Source: JAJXWB01 sp047605445
GTDB taxonomy: Bacteria; Pseudomonadota; Alphaproteobacteria; Rhizobiales; Beijerinckiaceae
Assembly: GCA_047605445.1 (NCBI GenBank)
Contig: JASGFP010000089.1
Location: 1-17,839 of the forward strand
DNA length: 17,839 bases
Direction: 5' to 3'
In this document: piece after piece, positions 1 to 7,373 of the stretch
How positions within the stretch are numbered: the stretch's first letter is position 1
Layout: the number at the start of each line of letters is the position of its first letter
Program-made: the position numbers and the translations under genes
The notes under the pieces: generated by a model
What the model saw: the letters and a program-made list of their open reading frames with translations, nothing else
Databases searched by the model: none
Told to the model about the DNA's origin: nothing

Positions 1-140
1 CCTGCCGCAGCGGCCGGCGCGCGCCTTGCCGGGCGGCGCCCCCGCCTATATGTTCCGCGCCGATTTTCGGAGCGGCCCGCCGCACCCGTTTCGACCTGAT
101 GGCGGCGCCAGCCGATTCGTTTCGAACGACTGGCGCCATT

Positions 141-146
141 GGAGGA
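141..146 (+). promoter_or_regulatory. Ribosome binding site deciding the ppiD start
   Basis: GGAGGA ends 6 nt before the TTG at 153. It is the only strong Shine-Dalgarno match near the gene start and favours this TTG over the upstream ATG at 99. Confidence 0.7.
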
Positions 147-152
147 TTCACG

Positions 153-2060
153 TTGCTCGACGGCCTGCGCACGGCGTCCAAAAGCTGGTTCGGCAAGGCG
201 ATCATGACGGTCGTCTTCGGCGTCATCATCGTCTCCTTCGCGATCTGGGGCATCGGCGACATTTTCCGTGGCTTCGGCCAGGGCAAGCTCGGGACTGTCG
301 GCTCGACGGAAATCTCCTCGGAGGCCTACCGCTACGCCTATCAGAGCGAATTGCAGCGGCTGCAGCAGCAGGCGCGCCGCGTGGTCACCAATGACGAGGC
401 GCGCGCGGCGGGGCTCGACCGGCAGGTGCTGGGCAAGCTCGTCACCGAGGCGGCGCTCGACCAGAAGGCGGCGAGCCTCGGCCTCGCCATGTCGGATGAC
501 CAGCTCGCCAGGTCCGTGCAGGGCGATCCGGCGTTCAAGGATCCGGTGACCGGCGCCTTCGACCGCGCCCGGTTCGACGCGATCCTGCGCGATAACGGCC
601 TGAACGAACGCCTGTTCGTGCGCGAGCAGAAAGCGACCTATCTGCGCCAGGAAATCGGCGAGGCGCTGGCCGGCGGGCTCGAGGCGCCCAAGGTCATGAC
701 GGCCGCCGTCGACCGCTACCGCAACCAGACGCGCAGCGTCGACTATGTGCTGCTTACGCCCTCCTCCGCCGGCGAGGCGGCCAAGGCGAGCGACGACGAA
801 CTCAAGAAATTCTACGACGAGCGAAAGGCGCAGTTCGTCGCTCCGCAATATCGCAAGATCGTCACGCTGGCCGTGACGCCTGCCACCGCGGCGAAACCGC
901 AGGATGTGTCCGACGCCGACGCGCAGAAGGTATATGACAGCGTGAAAGACACACGCTTCGGGACGCCCGAGAAGCGCGCCCTCCAGCAGATCGTCTTCCC
1001 CGACGAGGCGCAGGCGCAGGCGGCCGCCGAAAAGATCAAGGCCGGCGCGACCTTCGACAGCGTCGCCGCCGAGCGCAATCTGACGGCCAAGGACATCGAT
1101 CTCGGATGGCTGTCGCGCGCGCAGGTGTCCGATCCCGCGATTGCGGAGGCCGCCTTCGCGCTGAAGGCCAACGAGGTCAGCGCGCCTATCAAGAGCAAGT
1201 TCGGCGCGGCGCTCGTGCGCGTGATGTCGATCGAGCCCGCCGTGGTGCGGCCCTTTGCCGACGTGGCGACGGAGATCAAGACCGAGATCGCGCGCGAGCG
1301 CGCCAAAAAGAGCGTGCAGGAACTGCACGACAAGATCGAGGATCAGCGCGCCTCCGGCAAATCGCTCGCCGAAGCCGCCAAGGCCGCCGGCCTCGAAGCG
1401 CGCACGATCGACGCCATCGACGAGCGCGGGCTCGGTCCCAATGGCGCGCCCGTGCTGGACCTCGTCGCGCCCGCCGATCTGGTGCGCGCGGTCTTCGCCT
1501 CGGATATCGGCGTCGACAACGAGACGATAGCGACGAAAGACAACGGCTATGTCTGGTTCGAAGTGCAGAAGGTCGAGCCTTCGCGCCAGCTCGCGTTCGA
1601 CGAAGTGAAAGACCGCGTCGCCGCCGCGTGGAGCGCGGACGCCAATGACAAGCGCCTCGCCGACAAGGCCGCCGAACTCGTCAAGAAGCTGAAGGACGGC
1701 GCGCAGCTGTCGAAAATCGCGGCCGACGACAAGCTCGAGCTGAAACACAATTCCGCCGTGCGCCGCACCGGCGCCGACGGTTTCGAGCCGCAGGCGATCG
1801 TCGCCGTGTTCAACCAGCCCGACCACGGCGCGGGCACGGCGAGCGCGCCCGGCGGACGGATGGTGTTCCAGATCCTCGATACGGCGACGCCGGAATTCAA
1901 TCCGGATTCCGACGCCAACCGCGAGATGGCCAAGCAATTGAAGTCGCTGATCGCCGACGATCTTCTGACCGAATATGTCGCGCGGCTGCAGAAGGACTAC
2001 GGCGTGCGCATCAACGAGGCCGCCGTGCGCGCAGCGACGGGCGGCGGCGCGGACCAGTGA
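153..2060 (+). CDS. ppiD: PpiD-like membrane-anchored periplasmic peptidyl-prolyl isomerase (SurA_N / rotamase)
   Basis: Probable PpiD-type folding factor of about 635 residues that assists newly exported proteins at the periplasmic face of the inner membrane. The N-terminus (LDGLRTASKSWFGKAIMTVV) is a short cytoplasmic, basic stretch followed by one hydrophobic anchor at roughly residues 14-36, as in PpiD. A SurA_N-like helical region follows. A parvulin (PPIC) domain covers about residues 270-362, with the features LQQIVF, LGWLSRAQV and a following region rich in Ala and Lys. I chose the TTG at 153 because GGAGGA at 141-146 lies at ideal spacing and the protein then begins with the family-typical MLDGLR. 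The frame is open back to an ATG at 99, which would add 18 atypical residues. The stop overlaps the trpE start. PpiD parvulin domains are often catalytically weak, so the role may be chaperone rather than isomerase. Confidence 0.88.
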   Translation: MLDGLRTASKSWFGKAIMTVVFGVIIVSFAIWGIGDIFRGFGQGKLGTVGSTEISSEAYRYAYQSELQRLQQQARRVVTNDEARAAGLDRQVLGKLVTEAALDQKAASLGLAMSDDQLARSVQGDPAFKDPVTGAFDRARFDAILRDNGLNERLFVREQKATYLRQEIGEALAGGLEAPKVMTAAVDRYRNQTRSVDYVLLTPSSAGEAAKASDDELKKFYDERKAQFVAPQYRKIVTLAVTPATAAKPQDVSDADAQKVYDSVKDTRFGTPEKRALQQIVFPDEAQAQAAAEKIKAGATFDSVAAERNLTAKDIDLGWLSRAQVSDPAIAEAAFALKANEVSAPIKSKFGAALVRVMSIEPAVVRPFADVATEIKTEIARERAKKSVQELHDKIEDQRASGKSLAEAAKAAGLEARTIDAIDERGLGPNGAPVLDLVAPADLVRAVFASDIGVDNETIATKDNGYVWFEVQKVEPSRQLAFDEVKDRVAAAWSADANDKRLADKAAELVKKLKDGAQLSKIAADDKLELKHNSAVRRTGADGFEPQAIVAVFNQPDHGAGTASAPGGRMVFQILDTATPEFNPDSDANREMAKQLKSLIADDLLTEYVARLQKDYGVRINEAAVRAATGGGADQ

Positions 2061-3574
2061 GCATCGACACCTCATTCGAGGATTTTGCGCGCCGCTACGA
2101 GGCGGGCGAAGCGCAGCTCGTCTCGACGCGGCTCGTCGCAGATCTCGAAACGCCGGTTTCGGCCTTCCTGAAACTGTCTGCGGGCCGCAAGGGCAACGTC
2201 TTCCTGCTCGAATCCGTCGAAGGCGGCGCCGCGCGCGGCCGCTATTCGATGATCGGACTCGATCCCGACATCATCTGGCGCGCAAGCGCCGGCAAGGCGG
2301 AGATCAACCGCCACGCGCTGACAGATGCGCAAGCTTTCGCGCCCTGCCCGGACAGGCCGCTCGTTTCGCTGCGCATGCTGATCGCCGAATCCGCCGTGCC
2401 GCAGCCCGAAGGCATGCCGCCGATGGCGGCGGGCGTGTTCGGCTATCTCGGCTACGACATGGTGCGCGAGATGGAGCGCCTCGCCCCAGCCAAGCCCGAC
2501 CCCATCGGCACGCCGGACGCGATCATGATCCGCCCGACCGTCATGGCGGTGTTCGACAGCGTGCGCGATGAAATGTCGATCGTCACGCCGGTGCGCGCAG
2601 CGCCTGGCGTTTCGGCGCGCGCCGCCTACGACCGCGCGCTCGAACGCGTCGACGCTGTCGTGGAGCGGCTGGAAGGGCCGCTCGTTCATGACGAGACGGC
2701 CGATCCGCATCTGCTCGCGGAGAAGCCCGTCTCCAATACGCCGGAAGCCCGCTTTCTGGAGATGGTCGACAAGGCGAAGGAATATATCCGCGCCGGCGAC
2801 ATCTTTCAGGTCGTGCTGTCGCAGCGGTTCACCGCGCCCTTCGCGCTGCCGGCGTTTGCGCTCTATCGCGCGCTGCGCCGCGTAAACCCCGCGCCCTTCC
2901 TCTGCTATCTCGATTTCGGCGGATTCCAGATCGTCTGCTCGAGCCCGGAAATTCTGGTGCGCGTGCGCGCGGGCGAAGTGACGATCCGCCCCATCGCCGG
3001 CACGCGCTGGCGCGGCAAGACGGTCGCCGAAGACGAGGCGCTGGCCGCCGATCTGCTGGCCGACGAGAAGGAACGCGCCGAACATCTGATGCTGCTCGAT
3101 CTCGGGCGCAACGACGTCGGCCGCGTGGCCGAGATCGGCACGGTGGAAGTCACCGACCAGTTCGCGGTCGAGCGCTACAGCCATGTCATGCACATCGTCT
3201 CGAACGTGATCGGCAAGCTCGATCCGCGCCGGGACGCCATAGACGCCTTGTCGGCGGGCTTTCCGGCGGGAACGGTCTCCGGCGCGCCAAAGGTGCGGGC
3301 GATGGAGATCATCGACGAACTGGAGGTCGACAAGCGCGGCATCTACGCCGGCTGCATCGGCTATTTCTCCTCGACCGGCGACATGGACACCTGCATCGTG
3401 CTGCGGACGTCCATCGTGAAGGACGGCAAGATGCATGCACAGGCCGGCGCGGGAATCGTCTACGATTCAGAGCCCGCCTACGAGCACCGCGAATGCGTCA
3501 ACAAGTCGATGGCGCTGTTCAGGGCGGCGGAAGAGGCTGTGCGGTTCGCGACAAAGGCGAAGCGCGGGCAGTAA
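2057..3574 (+). CDS. trpE: Anthranilate synthase component I (TrpE)
   Basis: Catalytic large subunit of anthranilate synthase. It converts chorismate and ammonia (supplied by TrpG) to anthranilate, the first committed step of tryptophan synthesis in the cytoplasm. The 505 residues match a stand-alone TrpE rather than the TrpE-TrpG fusion found in some rhizobia. The N-terminal half carries the LLES motif, part of the tryptophan feedback site in this family. The C-terminal chorismate-binding domain shows RPIAGTRWRG, DLGRNDVGRV, GTVSGAPKVRAMEII and QAGAGIVYDSEPAYE, all standard catalytic or substrate-binding blocks. The GTG start overlaps the ppiD stop as GTGA, indicating translational coupling. 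I see no leader peptide or attenuator in front. Its partner trpG is about 8.5 kb downstream on the opposite strand. Confidence 0.97.
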   Translation: MSIDTSFEDFARRYEAGEAQLVSTRLVADLETPVSAFLKLSAGRKGNVFLLESVEGGAARGRYSMIGLDPDIIWRASAGKAEINRHALTDAQAFAPCPDRPLVSLRMLIAESAVPQPEGMPPMAAGVFGYLGYDMVREMERLAPAKPDPIGTPDAIMIRPTVMAVFDSVRDEMSIVTPVRAAPGVSARAAYDRALERVDAVVERLEGPLVHDETADPHLLAEKPVSNTPEARFLEMVDKAKEYIRAGDIFQVVLSQRFTAPFALPAFALYRALRRVNPAPFLCYLDFGGFQIVCSSPEILVRVRAGEVTIRPIAGTRWRGKTVAEDEALAADLLADEKERAEHLMLLDLGRNDVGRVAEIGTVEVTDQFAVERYSHVMHIVSNVIGKLDPRRDAIDALSAGFPAGTVSGAPKVRAMEIIDELEVDKRGIYAGCIGYFSSTGDMDTCIVLRTSIVKDGKMHAQAGAGIVYDSEPAYEHRECVNKSMALFRAAEEAVRFATKAKRGQ

Positions 3575-4887
3575 AATCGAATAGGGTGTTGTTAGGTGAA
3601 TAACGCACCAGTCAGCGTGAGGCCAACTTGCCACTACGATACGACGCTCCCGATCGAGTTCTAGAACAAGAACTTCTAGAGGTTCGGAGCGATGCTGGGG
3701 ACTTTTTGTCGCATCTAAGTGCTCTTAACGCACCACTCCCGAGCGACTTCCCCATTACCGCCGTGATCGAAGTAGCGCGCGCTTTGCAGGAATTGCCTTC
3801 TGGCACCGCCAAAGGCTGTCTCGTACCCCTTGTACAAGCACAAGAGCAACTTGCCACGATCCGAAGCCGCTTTGTGCAATCTGAAATCGATCTTGGTCCC
3901 GTTTCGGAAAGCTCTATCCCTTTATTGCGGGGAGAGCCGTTTGATCAGAAACTCCGCGCGGTCATGAGTTCGGTTTCGACAGCACTTCAAACTGCGCACC
4001 GACTTGCCGCGGACGAGCGACAGGAGGCGTCGGACCCAGAGCCGAGCGTGACCCCACCCGGCGGCCCTGCGCTTGGGAATTCTTTCAACGCATCCTTGAA
4101 TGCCGACAAAGAGTTGCGGACTGAGCGAGAGCAACTTTCGAATATAGCGAAGCCCGGTTCCATTGCGGCTGACACGCTCGGACGTCGTCTCACAGACGTG
4201 ATAATACTTAACAGGATTGGCTTCAGCGAGATGCGGATGCCAAGAGTGTTGTCAAGTAGAGTGAGGCGGATCGGTGAGGCCCTGCATAATTATCCAGATT
4301 TACTGGAGCGGGCCGCCGATGCAATGCAAGCGGGAGCCGATTTTTTTGATTATGCCTCCGATAAATGGGGAATTTTAAAGAAGCGTATTAGAACGAGCGC
4401 GACTGAAACTGTAAGAGAGATAGCTACCGACCTTAAGGAGTGGGCAGCAAAGCTAGACAGAAAAAGAGTTTCAGACAAACCTCCCCAGAGTGTTCCTACA
4501 GATTTCGACATCGAAAGAGCAACCAATATGTTGCACGCCGGGGAAGAACTTCCAGAACATTGGAAAGAACTGGTTGTTCATATGCCGCTTAGACAGCGAC
4601 GAATTCGCCACATTCATGCACTTAAAGGTCTTATAAATCTACAAGTTCTCAACCGAGTGAGCGTAAACGCGACAGGATTTGCTACTTTATCGGACCTGTC
4701 TAGTTTAACAACTCTTGATTTAAACGACACATCGATCAAGGATCTTGATCCAATAAAATCCCTGAATCGACTCCAGTTTATCAATTTAAATCGAACAAAA
4801 GTCACGTCTCTTTCTGCACTAAGCAGCCTAAAAGATGTGAGAAGTTTGGATATTGCTGATACGACCGTCTCCGACGGAACTGTAATA

Positions 4888-4895
4888 AATAATTT
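4888..4895. repeat. Target-site duplication, left copy
   Basis: AATAATTT directly abuts the left inverted repeat of the transposon and is repeated exactly at 7366-7373. Eight base pairs is the duplication length known for IS1595-family elements. Confidence 0.92.
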
Positions 4896-4919
4896 CGGGA
4901 TTATCCCCTTGACGCAAGT
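4896..4919. repeat. Left terminal inverted repeat
   Basis: Begins CGGGATTATCCC and ends GCAAGT. Pairs with 7342-7365 with three mismatches (positions 13, 15 and 18 of the repeat). Confidence 0.9.
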
Positions 4920-4959
4920 ATGATCGTGTGAGATATTTGGCTGCATAGGAGATGCAGTC

Positions 4960-5886
4960 GTGACTACCCGCCAGCGCAAGCGCCCCTCGAAAGCCGGACA
5001 TAAGGAAAGCAACGTCCAGTCGTTTTCTGTCCGCGAGTTCTTTGCCGAGTTTTCGAGCGACGACGCCTGCCTGAACCGCGTCATGGAAGTCCGCTACGGC
5101 ATGCGCCATGTATGCGGAAAGTGCGGCATTGATGCGACCTTTCACAAGATCACCGGCCGCCGCGCATTCGCTTGTGCAGCTTGCGGCGATCACATCTACC
5201 CTTGCGTCGGAACGATCTTCGAGGACAGCCGCACGCCGCTCCAGACGTGGTTCTATGCGATCTACCTGTTCATTGCGACGCGCCACGGCGTGAGCGGCAA
5301 GGAACTCCAGCGCTCGCTCGGCGTGACGTACAAGACCGCTTGGCGCATCGGCCATCAAATCCGCACGCTGATGGAAAAGGCGGACGGCTTTGCCATGCTG
5401 AAAGGCCATGTCGAACTGGACGAGGCTTATGTCGGCGGGCGTCGCCCCGGCAAGCGTGGTCGCGGCGCAGAAGGCAAGACGATTGTCATGGGCCTGAAAG
5501 AGCGCGGAGGCCCGATCAAGACCGAAGTCATTCCGAACGTGAAGAAAGACACGCTGCGCGGCGTAGTTCTCGAAAACGTCGAGCCGGGCGCGACCGTCTC
5601 GACCGACGAACTCTACAGCTACGGTTTACTCACTGGCGACGGCTACAAGCACGGCGCCGTGAAGCATGGCGCTCGCGAGTACGCCTATTACGACTACCGG
5701 CACGATGCGATGCATCACACGAACAACGTCGAGTCGTTCTGGCGGCTGTTCAAGAAGTCGATTGCTTCGACCCACATTCACGTCAGCGGGAAGTGGATGC
5801 AGTCTTACCTCGGCGAGTTCCAATTCCGGTCGAACCATCGCCAGATGCGGAACGCGATGTTTGATCTTCTGATTGCGGCGCTCTAA
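4960..5886 (+). CDS. IS1595-family transposase (zinc ribbon plus DDE domain)
   Basis: Transposase of 308 residues that should bind the element ends and catalyse its movement. The N-terminal zinc ribbon has Cys52-x2-Cys55 and Cys72-x2-Cys75 (CGKCG ... CAACG). The DDE core of the ISXO2-like type shows Asp154 in VELDEAYVGG, Asp216 in STDELYSY and Glu258 in NNVESFWRLFKK, with Lys265 or Lys266 as the extra lysine often noted in this family. The GTG start at 4960 is preceded by AGGAG at 4947-4951. All expected blocks are present and there is no frameshift, so it looks functional. The last 104 nt overlap the 73-residue minus-strand gene. Confidence 0.95.
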   Translation: MTTRQRKRPSKAGHKESNVQSFSVREFFAEFSSDDACLNRVMEVRYGMRHVCGKCGIDATFHKITGRRAFACAACGDHIYPCVGTIFEDSRTPLQTWFYAIYLFIATRHGVSGKELQRSLGVTYKTAWRIGHQIRTLMEKADGFAMLKGHVELDEAYVGGRRPGKRGRGAEGKTIVMGLKERGGPIKTEVIPNVKKDTLRGVVLENVEPGATVSTDELYSYGLLTGDGYKHGAVKHGAREYAYYDYRHDAMHHTNNVESFWRLFKKSIASTHIHVSGKWMQSYLGEFQFRSNHRQMRNAMFDLLIAAL

Positions 5887-6004
5887 TCAGCGCCGCAGTC
5901 AAGGAATCGAGTGCGGCGCGGTCGATTGGGCCGACACCTCTCGCTTCTTCTTGAGCAATGAACTCGCTCAAACGCCCAGACTTAACGGCTTCCGCGAGCG
6001 TCAT
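5783..6004 (-). CDS. Small hypothetical cargo protein of the transposon (73 aa)
   Basis: Third and last gene of the cargo operon. It begins MTLAEAVKSGRLSEFIAQEEARG, an amphipathic helical, acidic N-terminal half; the C-terminal part is rich in Ser, Arg and Gly and probably disordered. Its ATG overlaps the TGA of the preceding gene (TGATG), the arrangement expected of a coupled gene. The last third is antisense to the transposase 3' end, so that sequence is constrained by both genes. My recollection is that short proteins of this type (AVKSGRL-EFI-QEEARGxGPxDR) recur next to IS1595-like transposases, but I cannot confirm it here. No function can be assigned. It could still be a chance open frame, though the coupling argues against that. 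Confidence 0.55.
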   Translation of the reverse strand: MTLAEAVKSGRLSEFIAQEEARGVGPIDRAALDSLTAALIRAPQSEDQTSRSASGDGSTGIGTRRGKTASTSR

Positions 6005-6762
6005 CAGGCCGCGCTCCTTGCCCTGATAAATTGATCGTTCGCAGCCGAAATCTCGACGATGGCGTCAGACGAGCTATTAACGAGACCGAACCAGTCGCCC
6101 AGACCTATGATGCTCGGGGTTACAGCAACTCGCCGGGGCGCGATTTCAAGCCTGCCAAAGTCGCCAAATTTTGCAGCAGTTCCGGTCGCGGAGACGTAGT
6201 GTTTCGTGACCGCGTTGAAGATCACAACGCGGGAGGCATCCCGCACAAGCGCATCGACTTTCCACTTGTGGTTTGACGCACCAATCACATCAATGTCCCG
6301 CTCAAAGCCAGATGCGCCAAACACATCGGCAAGCTTCTCGAACATTGCTTCCTTAACGTCTCTTTCGTGCCGTTCGGCCGCTTTGAGAGCAGCAAAGGCT
6401 GCTGCCTGCGCGGAACAATGTGCGACTGCAATCATCGCGCCGTCGACCCGATCAATCGGGACTTCCGCAACAAACATATTGCGCCCGTCGAACCGAATGC
6501 CGGACTCCCCGGCAACCCGTTCCGCCTCTCTGGCAAATTGGCGGGTCGTACCCATAAACTCAGCTTCATTGTATCCGCCGCCGCGATCAGAAACGAATAC
6601 ACGGCCAGCTTGCGCCGAAATCTCGATCAGAACCGATGCCCCGCTTGGGTACATAGATGGCATGGAAACTATCGACCCGGCGTGGAAATGCTCCACTGTC
6701 ACGAGCCGGCGAACGGCCTCGTCAATGGTCGGAATGAACGTCTTTTCAGGCATCTGGCTCAT
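6004..6762 (-). CDS. DUF1828-like cargo protein of the transposon, function unknown
   Basis: Middle gene of the cargo operon, 252 residues, soluble, with no signal peptide or membrane segment. Residues about 50-70 contain GRVFVSDRGGGYNEAEF, which resembles the conserved SDGG core of DUF1828 domains. Residues about 160-205 contain HKWKVDALVRDASRVVIFNAV, an alternating hydrophobic pattern with an Asp that could be a strand-rich, nuclease-like or DUF1829-like fold; this is a guess from pattern only. The ATG overlaps the stop of the upstream gene as ATGA, and its own stop overlaps the start of the 73-residue gene. Proteins with DUF1828 are often found in mobile DNA, but their activity is not established. 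The frame and coding bias are good; the family call is tentative. Confidence 0.78.
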   Translation of the reverse strand: MSQMPEKTFIPTIDEAVRRLVTVEHFHAGSIVSMPSMYPSGASVLIEISAQAGRVFVSDRGGGYNEAEFMGTTRQFAREAERVAGESGIRFDGRNMFVAEVPIDRVDGAMIAVAHCSAQAAAFAALKAAERHERDVKEAMFEKLADVFGASGFERDIDVIGASNHKWKVDALVRDASRVVIFNAVTKHYVSATGTAAKFGDFGRLEIAPRRVAVTPSIIGLGDWFGLVNSSSDAIVEISAANDQFIRARSAA

Positions 6763-7292
6763 GCCTTCACCCAGAACAAATCAGCACTCGCACCCGGCAA
6801 TTGAACATCAGTTATGTTAATGATTCTAAAGCGGTTCCCGAAAAAAGCAAGGAATTCAGAAAGCGTTGAAGGATCAGGGTCTATTGGCACGGCGGCAGGC
6901 AGGCTGCCGCTTCGCATTCGGCGTTCATCCACAACAAAGTTGTGTTCGAAGCCATGCAGATGGCTCTGCCGATAGAACCGAGCCCCCTCATAACCAGGCG
7001 GACCCCATTGGCGGTTCGTGTGCGTTTCGAACGGGCGCCATTGTGCTCTTGCAAGTTCAGTTCGATCACGCCCGCCGCGCGTAAATTCCAGTTGGAGAAG
7101 ACAGTCCCGGTCAACAAATTGCTTGGAGAACTTCGCTCGCATTTCAAGGCCGGCAGTAGGGTCGTCGGGAACAAGCAGCGCCGCAGTGAAAACATGGAAT
7201 CGAGGGTCAAGCTTCGAATCCCAGATCGGGCGCTGGACGAAACGTTTTTCCGAATTGACCAGTTCACTGATGTTGCGGGGCAGGAGCGACAT
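6759..7292 (-). CDS. Hypothetical cargo protein of the transposon (177 aa)
   Basis: First gene of the cargo operon, 177 residues, which I do not recognise. It is soluble, with many aromatic and basic residues. Visible features are RFHVFTAALLVPDDPTAGLEM near 31-51, LLQLEFTRGGRDRTELAR near 64-81, and a His-rich stretch FYRQSHLHGFEHNF near 106-119. The last of these might bind metal, though nothing proves it. The start at 7292 lies 50 nt inside the right inverted repeat, so a promoter must sit within the transposon end. The upstream AAAAAGGGA is only a weak ribosome site. The 4-nt ATGA overlap with the DUF1828-like gene implies that the two products are made together and may act as a pair. Confidence 0.7.
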   Translation of the reverse strand: MSLLPRNISELVNSEKRFVQRPIWDSKLDPRFHVFTAALLVPDDPTAGLEMRAKFSKQFVDRDCLLQLEFTRGGRDRTELARAQWRPFETHTNRQWGPPGYEGARFYRQSHLHGFEHNFVVDERRMRSGSLPAAVPIDPDPSTLSEFLAFFGNRFRIINITDVQLPGASADLFWVKA

Positions 7293-7341
7293 GTCCCTTT
7301 TTCACCACGCCGCGCTTCAGATTGCGACTCGATTCAATCGA

Positions 7342-7365
7342 ACTTGCTTCTAAGGGATAATCCCG
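7342..7365. repeat. Right terminal inverted repeat
   Basis: Reverse complement begins CGGGATTATCCC and ends GCAAGT, matching the left end at 21 of 24 positions. Confidence 0.9.
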
Positions 7366-7373
7366 AATAATTT
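7366..7373. repeat. Target-site duplication, right copy
   Basis: AATAATTT directly follows the right inverted repeat and matches 4888-4895 without a mismatch, so the insertion is probably recent. Confidence 0.92.

Larger units (their letters stand above)
3628..4923 (+). pseudogene. Leucine-rich-repeat protein, 5' part, interrupted by an IS1595-type transposon
   Basis: First part of a large LRR protein whose gene is split at 4895. Codons 1-423 belong to the original gene; the last eight (GIIPLTQV) are read from the transposon end before a TGA. Residues 1-331 look helical and soluble with no recognisable enzyme motif: an acidic N-terminus, a Pro/Ser-rich linker near 130-155 and a charged helical part near 155-290. 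A short helix (ATNMLHAGEELPEHW, about 295-310) precedes the LRRs and resembles segments that often lead into bacterial LRR arrays. From residue 332 the repeats run every 22 residues with the pattern LxxLxxLxxLxLxxTxIxDLxP. The TTG start has GTGAGG 5 nt upstream, and an in-frame TAA at 3601 limits the N-terminus. Base composition is clearly more AT-rich than trpE, most strongly in the repeat part, suggesting acquisition by transfer. Function unknown. Confidence 0.75.
4896..7365. mobile_element. IS1595-family transposon with a three-gene cargo operon (2470 bp)
   Basis: A complete element bounded by 24-bp terminal inverted repeats (4896-4919 and 7342-7365, 21 of 24 identical, outermost bases CGGGATTATCCC) and a perfect 8-bp duplication AATAATTT. 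Inside are a zinc-ribbon DDE transposase (plus strand, 4960-5886) and three overlapping genes on the minus strand (7292 down to 5783). Interior composition is high-GC, unlike the AT-rich LRR gene it interrupts and closer to the chromosome. IS1595-family members with passenger genes are known, so the architecture has precedent; the identity of these passengers is the open point. The element inserted into repeat 5 of the LRR array. I did not find a second copy in the window. Confidence 0.93.

Noticed and set aside
2072..3436. Long open frame of 454 codons on the minus strand
   Set aside because: Antisense shadow of trpE in GC-rich DNA; the product is rich in Arg, His, Asp and Ala with no recognisable motif.
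3597..3662. 22-codon frame with a GTG start after trpE, possible leader peptide or alternative LRR start
   Set aside because: It is out of frame with the LRR gene, lacks a run of regulatory codons, and no attenuator-like hairpin follows.
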